Shown here in pieces: positions 33,801 through 46,816 of a DNA stretch of 64,000 nt (positions are counted from its first letter, which is position 1; each line of letters opens with the position of its first letter). The notes below the pieces were generated by a model. That model made no database searches, had not been told where the DNA came from, and saw nothing but the letters and a program-made list of their open reading frames with translations. The stretch spans positions 1,488,001-1,552,000 of the forward strand of contig NC_135061.1 in the NCBI RefSeq assembly GCF_051014685.1, read 5' to 3'. The stretch comes from Ptiloglossa arizonensis (Eukaryota > Arthropoda > Insecta > Hymenoptera > Colletidae). The position numbers and the translations under genes were made by a program.

Positions 33801-36800
33801 GAGGTACTGCCTTGAATATTTAAGAGATTCGTTGATTTTCGTCGATCTAAAATCATTGTCCATGGTCTGGCAATTTGTTCGATTTGCTCTCAAAATTTAA
33901 ACTGTTGTATAAAGTAAACGTTCTTCGAAAGTTTACCCTTATAATGCATTACAATGCATCAAGTAACGTGTACATTTTAACGTTGTCATTTCATTCAATT
34001 TTCAGAATAGTTAAGAAAATTACTATTTTCTGATCCCCGAACTGTTTCGACCGTAAGGGTTACATTACTTTATACAATTTTTTTTTCAAACATGGAATTC
34101 GCCGTTTTTTTTATCAGTACGGAAGAACGATAGAAATTCTTACTCACTTTTATTCGGCAAAAATGATCGACACACTATTGTCCATACGTACCTGCAACAG
34201 AAACGAAGAATGCAATTAAAAAAAGAAGAACGTTTAAAGTATCGACAAGACGAACGAATGAATCGTTCAGAACCGATATCGCTGTATCGAATCGTGCGTA
34301 AAAAACTTGAAAATTTATTTCAAAAACTCAGAGAAGAAGACACTTGAAGAATCGACGCTCATTTCGAAGTTAACTTTCGAATCGCGTCGTTCGCGACCAG
34401 ATCGGCTCGGTATCTCCGAAACTACTAAAAAATAACGAGTGGTCCACCGGTTCACCAGGTACTCAACGACTCCCGTTCCCCGTGAAACAGAAATTCTGTA
34501 ATTAAAATTACAACTAGCGAGCCTCGAGAACAATTGGCCACGCGGAAGACAGCCCTGTTTCATTTGCACTCTTTTAATAATTCCGGCTACTTACGGATTC
34601 TTTCTCCTACCCCTTGCACCTCGGCCGTGTTCTTTCCCCGTTCGCCCCGTCGCTTTGTCGTTTGTTGTCTTAAATTATTAATGAAAGCATTATTCCAGGG
34701 GAAAAGCATTATTCCAGCGCCGGGTCGCGCGAAACGCTCGGAGAGGACTCGGTACTCTTACCTCGGCCGTAATAATCCAATTTACGTCGCGCGGGCGCAG
34801 ATCGAGCGTAAGATAAGAAATTTATAGAAAAGGGTAGAATTTTTTAATTAGCGCGGTGCTTTATCACCGCGTGGAAATACGCGGGGCGTGTTCGCAGGCG
34901 TCACGTGACAACGCGGAACAGCGAAAACAAGGAATGTAATGCCGGTCAAAGGGAAAACCGGGAGTTCCTGTTTCAACGCCGGCGAGTCGTCGGCCTGGAA
35001 CGATGAACAAATTTTTTTCACCCCGCCGCGAATTTGAACGAAAAAGGCCGCCACTACGTCGGGCTCGAGCGTTACCAACGCACCGCTCGTGAATAAATGT
35101 CGTACGAGCTGGTACGAATTCAGCTGGTCTTTCTTGCTCGGTAGCTAGGCGAGATCTTTCGCGTCGTCGGCTTCCTCCTTCCGCGCGAGAGGAAAACCGG
35201 AATGTCAAAACGGAGGGAACGCGACATTGGATAATCGAGCCTACCGATGTGTCGTCCCCGCGACTATTTTTTCCCATCGTCGAGGGAAAAAACACTCACC
35301 AAGCGCCCCCGCGTTCTCCCACCGGTCGCATCGAGGGATAGCCGAGTTTAAAAAATCTGCATACATCGCTCCCGGGACGCCCATAGATTTTAGTTTATTT
35401 TTCTCCGCCCTTCTTCCTCTCCGTTTCTTTCTTTTTTTCCTTTTCTTATCTTTTTTCTCCTTCACTTTCGCCCCGAAACGATCGTCAGGTTTAACGACGT
35501 AGGGTGACCTGGACATCGGAGAACCGTTACGCACCGGTCCTCTCGTCAAGGAGGGCGAACAGGGAGGGACCGACGAAAATTCCTCCTTGATAGTCGCGCA
35601 AGAATCTCCACCCACCCGTTCGCATCTCCACCGGAGGCTACGGAGTCATAATGAACAATTAATATGCAAACAGCGATTACTTGATTCCAAGTTAGGCGGT
35701 AGATTTTAATGGGCTATTCGCGGCCATGCCTGGATCGAATTCGCGCGAGTTTCGGTACGCGTGCTGTCCCCTTTATATTTTTCCCGCCAACCGGAACCAC
35801 TCTCTTCTCTCCCGGATCGAAACCTTCCCAATTGGCGGGATTACAGTCGTCGTTAGAAGATTGTACCGCTACACCGACCGGGGGAATGAGAACGTCGTTC
35901 GAGTATCGTTTTGCAAATTTATTCCGTCGAATTGGAGGGACACCAAGCGCGGTGTTGCGGGAACAATTTCGTTGAATCGGGAATTTTTCCACGAAAATTC
36001 TCGCGACCTTTCAGGAGGAACATTTATCGAACCTGGGGAGGGAAACTTATCGAACGTACGAGACGTCGATCGACGATAAGTTCGAGGACGTTTTGAACAG
36101 GCTCGATCCGAAAGTGAACGATTCAAATACGAGGGAAACACGTTCATCGAGAAATTAGAGCAAGGAAACAGAATGACTGGATATCATTTTTTGTAAAAGT
36201 GTTCTATTCTTCTTTCGTGAGCGCTCGAATGTTTACCATTTTTCTTGAAAGTATTATTTACTTTTGACTGAAATATTATAGAAAGTTTCTACTCCTTTCG
36301 TCAATTTCTTTAAGTCCAATGCTCTGTTACTGCATTTGTCGCGATAACGAACGAACAGACTTTGGAATGTTATATTTGTTTGGAATACCACTTTGTAATA
36401 TTAAAATTAAGCCGTATCGGTTCGGTATTTTAGATACAAACTCTTTGGAATTTCATGGACCGTTGAGTACATTACTTAATCGAGTTTTTCCTCGTTCTGA
36501 GAATCAAGCTCCCTTTAATCTAGCAGATTCTCATAAATGAAAGTATATCCCCAATTTTAATACACGATCATCCGTTTAATACAAAGTGCAAGGAACTCTT
36601 CGCGCTGTACCCGGAGGCAGTCCGCAATATCTTTGAAAAAATGGCCAAACAGTTTATTAAAAGTTTGGCTTTTATTTCGGGCGAACGGTGCGGCACACTC
36701 GCATCCCTTCTTCCAAGTTTTTCCTTAATTAAATACTTTTTCATTACCAAGGTACGGGTGCGCCTCCGGAATCGATAAACCGATCGTCAACCGTTACATC

Positions 36801-38269
36801 GAAACGAGCAACTCGTTTCTCGTTACCTTAGAAATTAATAAAGGAGCGCGAGAATACAGATTCCTGGCGAACATAGTCTACGCTGACAATATTCCTCATT
36901 AAAGACCACGGGATCGGGGCTCGTTGCTCGAAGGGCATAGTGCTATTATTGTATTCATGAGAAGCCCCTTCTTATCACGGTGCTCCTCTCCAACGAATAT
37001 CCAACCTTGGTATAACCAGACTCTATTCTACAGTCCCTGTGTCCTCCAGGCCTAACAAAAATGCAATTAGATGTTCAACGAAGACGAGCACCGATTAAGT
37101 ATGCAAGGGTGACCGAGGAATTGAGCGTGAAATTGGCCCGATTGTTTTGAATTACGCGGGGAACGTCCATGAAACGCGAACCGATGGAGAACAATATCGA
37201 GGGCCCGCCTAATGAGAAACAGGACAGGAATAAATATTCTTACCGTCCAATTTCACTTCGTCTTCGATGCCCTAACCGAAACTTCTTTTTCCTTTAATTA
37301 CACTCCAACTTGGCAACCTTCGTCCCGATTCGTCCTAATTGTCAAAGAACGATTCGTTAACGACGACGGATAAATTCTCCAAGGATCGGAAGTTTCCAAG
37401 TTCCGTGTTTATAAGACGAGAGAAAGACACTTGTTGCTATTTCGCAATGTAACGCGATCTGTATTGTGTTTTCTAATCGTTTCTTTCATTGTCTTTTCTA
37501 CTTTCGATGGACCACTTTATACACTTTGCGTCGCGGTGTAAAATATTTACGGATACAAATGTCCGTAAAGTAAAACGTGGGAGGATAATGGTTCTAGGAG
37601 CGAAAATACGTTGGGTTTCCTTCGAGGAGGATTTCTAATCGCGAAGTCGACGAAATACGTTCGTAATATTAGGTTTTCGAAAACATTATCCTCCTACGTT
37701 TCGTCGAAATATATTCGAAACTGTCTTTCAAATTTTGAGCGACTCACAATGTTTAAAATAAACGAAACTGTTACGAATCGAGAATCTTGATTTTTGATGT
37801 CAAACTTATTAACATATTTTAGAGGAAGCTCACGTGTTCTTTCTAAGCATAATTTTACAATTTATACACGCACGTGTATACTCCTTCGTCTATTCACCAT
37901 TTTTGTACTAGCGACTTCATATCCATATTGTTAGAGTTATTTATACATTATCGGTTTATTAGTTGGATAAAAGGTATATATACAATTATTCGAGCACCGT
38001 CTGCAACACGTATTGCTACCTTAAACCTAGTTTTTTATTTATCTCTAGCTCGAAACAGTTAATAATAATATTCCCTAACAGTGATGTCCTTTTAATGCGA
38101 AACGGTACAATTTTCAACGAAAAAACATCCGCGTTTGAACAAGATTTATTCGCACGTAGGTCAAAAAGTGGCCCAAAATTTTGAACAACAGTGTACATAT
38201 TAAATTTCGACAACCAAAGTTACTTGTACGTAACAATTTATAAACTCGGTTTGCAAATTTTTAAATTTT
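33801..38269. other. Unique DNA, no gene seen
   Basis: A long gene-free stretch. An 18-bp tandem duplication containing AAAGCATTATTCCAG lies at about 34682-34718. The GC-rich part 34850-35640 carries overlapping frames up to 143 codons without domains and a C/T-rich tract at about 35400-35465. The part 36890-37240 is balanced, with ATTATTG, CTAATGAG and AACAAT sites, and could be regulatory. Confidence 0.5.
35653..35671 (+). promoter_or_regulatory. SOX/POU-like composite site
   Basis: GAACAATTAATATGCAAAC contains a SOX-type AACAAT and a POU-type ATGCAAA a few bases apart, in unique DNA. SOX-POU partner sites are well known in animals. A single occurrence is weak evidence; ATGCAAA also occurs near 39787. 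Confidence 0.2.
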
Positions 38270-39005
38270 CCTTTGCGACGAAACTAAAACTCTTGAATTA
38301 CATTCTTAAACGGTAAAATTCGATTTAATATTTATTTAAACGAATGTATAAACGATTATACAATTTGTTCGAACGAAAAATGAGAAAACAGAAAGAAATT
38401 TAGAAAATAGAAAGAATATTTCTTTCGCCGAAAAAAATCTTTTTCTTTTCCTTTTCGACGAAACTAAAACTCTAGAAATACATTCTTAAACGGTAAAATT
38501 CGATCAACTGTCGTTTGTTTGCCATCGTAAATATTTATTTAAACGAATGTATAAACGATTATACAATTTGTTCGAGTAAAAGATGAAAAATAGAAAGAAA
38601 TTTAGATAATAGAAAGAATATTTCTTTCGCTGAAAAAAATCTTTTTCTTTTCCTTTGCGATAAAACTAAAATTCTCGAAATACATTTTTAAACGGTAAAA
38701 TTCGATCAACTGTCGTTTTTTTGCCATCGTAAATATTTATTTAAACGAATGTATAAACGATTATACAATTTGTTCGAGTAAAAGATGAAAAATAGAAAGA
38801 AATTTAGATAATAGAAAGAATATTTCTTTCGCTGAAAAAAATCTTTTTCTTTTCCTTTGCGATAAAATTAAAATTCTCGAAATACATTTTTAAACGGTAA
38901 AATTCAATCAACTGTCGTTTGTTCGCCATCGTAAATATTTATTTAAACGAACGTATAAACGATTATACAATTTCTTCGAACGAAAGATGAGAAAATAGAA
39001 AAAGA
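38270..39005. repeat. 180-202-bp tandem repeat, four copies
   Basis: Starts at about 38271, 38451, 38653 and 38855 (intervals 180, 202 and 202 bp). Shared phrases are AAACGGTAAAATTCGAT, AAACGAATGTATAAACGATT and AATATTTCTTTCGC. A detached piece (GAATATTTCTTTCGCTGAAA) lies at about 39120. Confidence 0.9.
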
Positions 39006-42000
39006 TCACCTTCCTTACACGTGAACATCGAAACAAAATACAATATAATTTACAATATTGTACAAAATCGTACAATATTCGCGATTTTTGAAAGAAAAAT
39101 CTCGCCCAACTATTTGTGTTGAATATTTCTTTCGCTGAAAAAAACTCACTGGTTTCTCGATCCTCGAACGTATCGTCTTTGGAATGGAACGATCGATACG
39201 AGCTGGTTGCGTTGAATTTCGAGAGAAGGAAACATCCAGCAACATTTCGCCGGGGACTCCCTGCGCGATATAAACGATGTTATTTAACACGCCGGAGTAA
39301 CAGCGATATTAAGCCATCCATTCGCGAAGGAGGGATTGAAAACGAATTTTATCAACTATAAGCACCGGCGTGGCGGGCGTAATTCAGGAAAATTGGAAAC
39401 AACCCTTCTCGTCGGGAGTGAAGTTAGGGGATTTCGTAGGAGTGAACACGCTCTTGAGGTACTTCGTATGGAAGGTTTTAATAGCCAATCTGCGGGGCGC
39501 TGAAACGATCTTTTATAGCCCAACACACTCCCAGCGAGGCAACGTCGGTGTTCTGTGTGTGGTTTAATTCAAGGGTACTCGGGAGTTCGAACGTTTCTCA
39601 CCGTACTCCGTACAGGAATTACTTGGCACGCATACACACACGCGCGGGCAGAGTTCGTATTAATAACAAATCAACGTCGAAAATGCAACTATGCAACGAT
39701 GTTCGAAATCGTTCGGAAACTGGCGCAGGCCGCGATGTAGTTCGGCTGGCCTACAAACGGTTACCGGTACCATGAATTTTTCAATATGCAAACAACTTGA
39801 TGGTTATTATACCCGCGCACTCGTGAAAGTATGTTATGTAAATTTACAGAACGTTTGATACGACCACGCGATTTTTAGATTTCACAATACTCGACGTTGA
39901 CAAACACATCGACGGAAAGGGCTCGCGAGCAGTTTTAATATTCTCGTTGAAAGAGCCGTTCAGAAACAAGCACGACCGCGTTAATTACGAATGTTTGGAA
40001 TGACGCGAGCAATAACGCTCGCGATAAGTTGAATCGAATTTAATACGGTAATGTAGGGCCACGAAATCTAACTACGTATTATCGTCCTCGAATTACGCGG
40101 ATTTCTAGATACGCGGTTATGTACAATCTGTTTACTTTCTCGTAGATATTTTTTTCTTTCACGAAAAAGCTTCACGCAATTCTAACGAAATTATGTATCA
40201 AATGTGATCTGTGGAGAAAGAGTTTCGATCGTAATTGCGAGTGGTATCGGATCAGGTATCGCAGTGTCCGATCAAAAGTTACTCGATCTCGTTCTACTTG
40301 AACCAAGTATCGTATTTCTCCAACCGTACCATACGTCGTGTTTACATAATTCGGAAACGTTTAGAACAAATTAACCGCGTACGTTCTTCCACGAAAATAT
40401 AATTCATCCAGTTTAGCGAAAAATGTTCGAAAATTGCTATCAAGTACTTCGATCTTCGTATGAAATTTAACTTTCCAACGTCTCGTGTTCTTCCCACTCG
40501 AGAATGTTAATCGACGTCGTAGATACGTCTGAACGTGTTCGTGTCGAGAAATTCATCTGTCGGGAGAAGTGTACACGTCTGTGGGTCGAAGTGTCTATCG
40601 AGACGATAAGAAAAAGCTGTAACGAGGGAAAAACGCGGGAGCCGATTTGATCCCCTCAATTTCATCGAATCGCAGCCATCCCTAGGCAAGATTTTAGCCC
40701 GGAGGCGAGATATCTGAACGGGGGCGGGCGAAGCCACTCAGCCGGCTGATACAGGGCCACCTTCGAAATCGTTGCGTGAACTTAGCGATGCGTAAAATGG
40801 CGCGAAGGGTGACACAGAGCAAGAGAATTTCAAGGGCGGTAATTATTAGCCGTGCCGATTTCCACGGGGTACGGATCCCCGCGGATATTGCCTACGTGGC
40901 CTAGAGCGATCGTCGAAGGAAGAGTCACACGCTGGTCTCTCGCGCGACAACTCGAGATTTCCCTCCGACAGGAAGCGGAACAAGGACGACGAGATCGAAC
41001 ACGAGATTTCCACCACGATTCCAAGAGCGAATTCAGAACGGATTCTCGCGTACCTACCAGCTGATGGAATCATTATTTCCTACGCGTCTTTCCGTGGCGA
41101 GCCATTTGTTACACGGTTTACTTTATCCTCTTTTCCGTTCGCTACGGAGAAAACATTGTGAAATATTGTCAAACAGGGACTATCTACGGTAAGCTGTAGA
41201 TCAAGCGAGAGATTTACGATGCATTCTTGCCCCGCTTTTGAACGACGGGATCATTATTCCTTTCGTGTATTTTGAAATTATTGCCCGATACTGTGTTACG
41301 GTTCTCGGGGAACCCCGTGAAATATCGTCGAAACGAGATTTCTCGGAGTCACGGGACAACGAGACTCGGAATACACTCTCGATTCAACGTTACGATTTAT
41401 CTTCGGTTATTATTGGCTAGAATTTAGTTCAGTTTGTCTTGGAACGATACGAGATATTATATTTAAGGATGCTGCTTAGAGACACGATTCTATTGTCGGT
41501 TGTAAACCGGTCGGTTCGATTTTCGCGGATAGATGGCGCGTCGAACGTGCTTTGAGGTTAGGTTCGAGACCGATACTTTCTCGTCTGTATTGCTTGCCAC
41601 GTGGAAACACTCTCCACAGAAATATTTAATCTTTCTACTCATTTTTACATCCATTGAAACACGTTTTACAGTCCTCCACGAATCTCTACCGTTTGTTCTT
41701 GCCGTCACAGTATATTATACGAACGAAATTCATTGGAGTAATTATCGGAGTAAAGAGAGGAGAAATAATTCTGCAATTATTGCAAGAATTATTCAATTTA
41801 CTTGCAAGTTGCGGTTATTCCCGCCTTCGTGCATCACCGGGACCGTAGATTCATCTGTAAGCGGGGTTGGTAGCGATTTTGATCTCGAGGTTGCGCTTCG
41901 TCTGACAAGTAAACGAACGTAACACACTTTTCCTCGTTATGTCTTTATGAGAGTGTTATGGACACTCCAGTTAATGGAATTCGAATAGTTTTCTCGATTA

Positions 42001-43187
42001 AGAAATAATCCTACACTTTAATAGTCTCGTTTCACCCGTAACAAATAGTACACAATCCTAAGGAAATAATGTTTGTACTACTTTCCACAGTGGAGACCTC
42101 ACAAATTTCTCAAAAAATGATGAAATTTACGATTCGACGTACGATTCTGTAACTTTTCGCGCGTTTGGAATAATTTTTCCCACGAAAATATAAAAATTAG
42201 TATCTTTATCTTATCTCGCAATTAATACGCCTGCTCGCGCGTCTTATCCCTCTCAATTGGAAACATTGATCACTCGAGTGAATCCTCGTGCTCGATGAAC
42301 ATCCACGGAGACATTTCGACCAAAGTTCGACGTAAAGATTGTCTCTTGAAAGCGGGAATTACCACGTGTAGCGTTACCAACGATAAGAAACAACGATACC
42401 TCGTGAAAGTAATTTTATACTCGCGTAAGAAATACTTCGTAATACGGCGCGCGGGTACAGAGAATATTATGCGAATGTCAGTGAGGGGAGTTGGGAGAAA
42501 AAGTTAAAAAAATTGGAACACGATTGTAATACGATGCAATCGCTCGTGCCAATATCGGGGAAATGTATCGTTGCCGTTAGAAACTCGATATCGGAACTAG
42601 CCTTCCGGATCGAAGTATTTTCACTTCCGGGGTTCCACGAAGATTCATATTTCGAGGAGGTTGCGTAACGAGCGAACCCTTTCTTTTTCCTCTCTTTATT
42701 TTTTCTTCTACTTCTTCTTCTTCTTGTTCGATCGAGACTGCGCGGATGATGGGCGCCGTGGAACCCTCGTCTTTCCGTTCCTCGGGCCGTGGTCTAATCC
42801 GGTGGACTTAACCGCTCGACTTTACGTATCCGACGGAATTAGAGGATAAAGATTATTAAGTGACGGGTCGAAGGGGTCTTTCGAAACGACGGGACAGCCG
42901 GAAAATCCGGGCTGACGTTCCGTGAGATTCCCCCGTTCCTGGATCCACTTCGGTACGTGCTCCCGTTTCAAATAAAATTTTTGATTCGAGAAAAAGACAA
43001 TCGGTGAGCCGTCACTTTGAAATCGGGGTGGACGCCGGGAGGCCCATTTAAATGTTCCCGAGGGATCGGGAAGGAATATTCTTTCGTTCGCGACACGGAC
43101 CGCTTCCACCAGCGATATCAATTCGCAGAATATTTAAGCAGCTTCGCGGCCCGACACCGATTAACCGAGCGTTTTATTCCGATCGGA
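39006..43187. other. Unique DNA, no gene seen
   Basis: Frames up to 129 codons (41533-41922, plus) show no domain. A TTC/CTT microsatellite-like tract lies at 42679-42727. GC-richer patches near 40640-41060 and 42730-43170 have overlapping frames only. No RNA gene or transposon end was recognised. Confidence 0.5.
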
Positions 43188-44192
43188 ACCACGCGTTGCT
43201 CTTCGATCTTTATGGAACCTTTTCGGTCAGATAGAGAACGAACGAGTATTCGATCCGTGCGTTAAAAATTCTGGACGGTTGAACATTAATTTTGGAACAA
43301 CTTGGAATATTATAAAATTAGATTCCATGGTGGAAATCGTTTTCTTACGAACGCACGAACAATTTCTACAAAATTGAGCCTTTGATTTTGATCAAACTTC
43401 TTTGGTAAATAAAGAATTGGCGTTTAGGGAAAATATGAATTTTACGATTTATGCAACATCGAGGACAAGGGATGCGTGTTTCTTTTTAACATAAACCAAT
43501 TCTTTTATATTCGTCATCGTTGAGAGATTAATAAAGACAATGTGGAAAGAATAATGTCGAAACCACGCGTTGCTCTTGGATTTTTATGGAACCTTTTCGG
43601 TCAGATAGAGAACGAACGAGTATTCGATCCGTGCGTTAAAAATTCTGGACGGTTGAACATTAATTTTGGAACAACTTGGAATATTATAAAATTAGATTCC
43701 ATCCTGGAAATCGTTTTCTTACGAACCCACGAACAATTTGTATAGAAATTGAGCCTTTGATTTTGATCAAACTTCTTTGGTAAATACAGAATTGGCGTTT
43801 GGGGAAAATACGAATAATTTTTATCATTTATGCAACATCGAGGAGAAGGAATGCGTGTATTTTTTATATCGTCAGATAGAGAACGAACGAGTGTTAAAAA
43901 TTCTGAACGGTTGAACGCAATTTTGGAACAACTTGGAATATTATAAAATTAGATTCCATCCTGGAAATCGTTTTTTTACGAACGCACGAACAATTTCTAC
44001 AAATTGAGCCTTTGATTTTGATCAAACTTCTTTGGTAAATAAAGAATTGGCGTTTAGGGAAAATATGAATAATTTTTACGATTTATGCAACATCGAGGAC
44101 AAGGGATGCGTGTATTTTTTATATTATTGACCAATTCTTTTATATTTGTCATTGTTGAGAGATTAATAAAGACAACGTGGAAAGAATACTGT
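43188..44192. repeat. About 374-bp tandem repeat, three copies, the middle one shortened
   Basis: ACCACGCGTTGCTCT begins copies at about 43188 and 43562; GTCAGATAGAGAACGAACGA occurs at 43226, 43600 and 43871. The intervals, 374 then 271 bp, show that about 100 bp is missing between copies two and three. All share GGAATATTATAAAATTAGAT and TTTGATCAAACTTCTTTGG. Confidence 0.9.
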
Positions 44193-44399
44193 ATTGCTCT
44201 GTGTTTAGATGTTAATACAATTATTTCGCGATTGTTTGTTACACTGTGTTCCTATTTAGAAACTATATAATGTGTGTATTTGTGTAATGAGTTGCCACGA
44301 TGTACTAATTACTCACAAAGCATTGCGTTGGTGCTTCATTTTTCCAATAGTCGTTAATAATTCTATTGCATTACAATCTTGTTCTATTCGCCATTAGTA

Positions 44400-44545
44400 T
44401 TGGGTCGTTCGTAAAGTAATTTCGTTTTCCAAAATGGAGAATATACAATTTCATAAAATATTTATACATTCTAATAAAATCGTAATTCATTTTCACCAAA
44501 AAAAAAAAAGAAAAAAAAAACGAAATGACTTTCCGAATAACCTAG
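44400..44545. mobile_element. Mariner-like MITE, 146 bp
   Basis: Ends are TTGGGTCGTTCGTAAAG at the left and the complement of CTAGGTTATTCGGAAAG at the right, with TA at 44398-44399 and 44546-44547. The interior matches blocks in 21007-21480 (CCAAAATGGAGAATATA). A-rich runs lie near the right end. It is non-autonomous, with no coding frame. Confidence 0.82.
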
Positions 44546-45750
44546 TATTCTTGTCATACGTCTGTTCTTTCTAATTTGTCATCAATCATTTTAAGATGTT
44601 CGTTCCCGTCACGGAGGAAGAAAATCAGCTACTGTGATATTTCGAAGCAAATTCGAATCTGGTGGTTGTCGCGCAACTAGTACGTCGCGGTCGTTTCGGA
44701 TGGAAGTACATCCGTTATAGAAGCTGGTGTACTACAGGTGTCATAAACGACAAATTGTAACAACGTGTGGTCGTACAGTTGACAACTGGAAACATTCTGT
44801 GCACCTACTTACGATTCGAGTGTAGCGTCGGAAGGGTCGAAGCGTAAGTTATTCCTTAAGACCGAGTGTAACGTTGAAACGTGTCGACAGGTGGTTACGT
44901 TTGCGAGAAAATGACGTACGTCGGCTCGATGCGACTGTCATCGTCTTATTGTCGGCCGTGTCGACTCATCGCGCGATAAATTACCACGTCCGTGTTACAC
45001 ACTGCGATACACACAACACCGAACAATTCACAACCACCTGCTTCCCTATTTCTGAACTCCGTATTCCATTTTCTTACGTATTCTCCCGTCGTTACAACTC
45101 CCTCCTTTCCGAAATTCGCGATTCTCCAACTTACTCCGCTTTCAAACGCACCTACAGCTCTTTCGTCCACCCACACTTCGCACAACTATTCCAGTTTCGT
45201 CTATTTCCCATGGTTTGCTCAGCGCGCTTTATGCTCAATTGTTTGCGCAATACCATCGAGCTTGAGTTTAAAAGCAACCTCTGACCGAACCTCGCTATTA
45301 TGCAAAACCATCCTCTACACCGTGTCGTCTCTCTTACACCAGAATGATGAATATGAAAATATTTTAATAAAAATGTGTCTTTTCTTTAATATGTCTACCT
45401 GGTGCATGTGTTTCAATTATCCACTGAGAGTTTTCCGAATTAATTGCGCGTTAATGGTTTCTGCGTAAGGAGGACGCTACGTGCGCGATGTTTAACAATA
45501 TTATTATCATTGTACATACATATAATATTATTACATACACCTACGCGAGTTTTCGAGTATTTAGGCTTCGATCTACTCGTAAAAATCAACCAATAAGACC
45601 ATTTAACAATTGATAACGCGTTAGAGTTGTGCTGTTATTCAACATGGCCTCGTACGACAAGATGATGACCGATGACAAGAGATTACTATTCGATCAAATT
45701 AATTGAACAGTATAGTACTAAGTTACTCAATAAGTTATTGACCAGTACTC
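44546..45750. other. Unique DNA, possible retrotransposon debris
   Basis: Overlapping plus-strand frames of 136 and 158 codons (44874-45284, 44992-45468) occur, neither with a good ATG context. A motif in the first resembles the C-terminal tail of LINE proteins (see 45027-45170). Nothing else is recognised. Confidence 0.4.
45027..45170 (+). pseudogene. Possible LINE reverse-transcriptase C-terminal remnant
   Basis: The plus-strand frame reads FSRRYNSLLSEIRDSPTYSA then FKR at about 45081-45149. In many non-LTR retrotransposon proteins the end of ORF2 has a tail of the kind 'WNSLP..IR...S...FK'. The likeness is in pattern and order only. No catalytic YADD-type core or endonuclease domain is nearby, so at best it is a short decayed fragment. 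Chance similarity is a serious alternative. Confidence 0.22.
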
Positions 45751-45798
45751 TTAGGTTGTTCGACAAGTCATTTCGTTTTTTCTGGTGAAAACGAAACA

Positions 45799-45960
45799 CG
45801 ATTTTTCTATCGTGTATAAATATTTTATACATGATTTTTCTATCGTGTATAAATATTTTATACATGATTTTTCTATCGTGTATAAATATTTTATACATGA
45901 TTTTTCTATCGTGTATAAATATTTTATACATGATTTTTCTATCGTGTATAAATATTTTAT
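45799..45960. repeat. 33-bp tandem repeat, about five copies
   Basis: The unit contains GATTTTTCTATCGTGTATAA then ATATTTTATACAT. Copies are almost identical. As 33 is divisible by three, frames stay open on both strands; these are not genes. Confidence 0.92.
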
Positions 45961-45995
45961 TAAATTATATATTATATAATAATATATAATTTATT

Positions 45996-46259
45996 ACAGA
46001 AAAATTGTGGAATGTGATAACAGAAGAAAAATCTGAACGTGATGCGATAACAGGAGAGAACAATGAAGTGCTACAATTGAACTTTTACAACGATAACATA
46101 CAAGTGCAACTTGCTGATTAAAAGAACAAGTTTAGAATAGAAGAATTGAAAAAGGAAACTTATAATAATAACAAGGAATAAATTTCTTGTTATTCGAACA
46201 AAGTTCCATAGTTCTCGTCGTTCAGGAATATATGTTTAAACTCTTACGTTTAGACATGT
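45996..46259. repeat. Segment shared with 48665-48917, inside the MITE
   Basis: From ATTACAGAAAAATTGTG to TTTAGACATGT the sequence matches 48665-48917 closely, apart from scattered changes and an insertion of about 13-16 bp (TATAATAATAACAAGG). Beyond both edges the two loci differ. Here the edges run into MITE sequence. Confidence 0.88.
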
Positions 46260-46389
46260 AATTATATATTCTCCATTTGGGAAAACGAAACGACTCTCCG
46301 AACAACCCAATACGTTGAACGGTACTGTTCGATAAATTTTAACGATCGACAAAGCTTACAAAACAAACTATTACAGTTTCGGGGAAAAC

Positions 46390-46816
46390 TGTAACTCTCC
46401 GTTTATCTGGAGACCTTTACCTGTAATTGTAACCATACCAAAAACCGATAACATTCCTTTTCGCACACGTTCCCATAACAACGCACGAGACTCTTTCCGC
46501 TCCCATAACAACGCACGACACTCCATACGACTGACCGCTGATAACCGAAATTTCTTTTGCATACGTTCCTGTAACAACTCACGAGACTCTTTCCGTTCCC
46601 ATAATGACGCACTCCCTATATAACGCAGGACACTCGGGACAAGAACAGATATAAAAACCCGACACATAGGAGACAGATCAGTCTTGACCCGTGATTAGAT
46701 CCGCACGAATCTGTGACCAAAGGTACCGCAATTAAAGTGTGATACAGAAGAAAATAATAAAGAGTTCGATCTTCCGTTGGAGATCAACATTTTTTATCAA
46801 ATCCTTAATTATTACG
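46390..46816 (+). mobile_element. Solo-LTR-like fragment with core promoter and poly(A) signal
   Basis: Features fall in LTR order: a region with a repeated block (GTTCC..TAACAAC.CACGAGACTC at about 46468 and 46565), TATAAAAA at 46650-46657, an arthropod initiator TCAGTC at 46678-46683 (TATA starts 30 bases before its A), and AATAAA at 46756-46761. Edges are uncertain: TGTAAC at 46390 and ATTACG near 46816 are only candidates, and no target duplication was found. A cellular promoter is the alternative. Confidence 0.35.

Larger units (their letters stand above)
45751..46310. mobile_element. Mariner-like MITE with internal repeat and inserted segment
   Basis: Ends are TTAGGTTGTTCGACAAGTCA at the left and the complement of TTGGGTTGTTCGGAGAGTC at the right, with TA at 46311-46312; the left TA appears changed. 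The basic MITE of about 130 bp (as at 53199) has grown to 560 bp by a 33-bp repeat expansion and by about 260 bp of other sequence (45996-46259) placed within its AT-rich centre. No transposase is present. Confidence 0.82.

Noticed and set aside
35460..35500. Minus-strand CTGACGA followed by GAAA near 35473, hammerhead-like
   Set aside because: No stem I next to the core and no stem II or III pairing; only the short core words match.
45686..45979. Open frames through the 33-bp repeat on both strands
   Set aside because: The period is a multiple of three, which keeps any stop-free frame open; the peptide is only the repeat.
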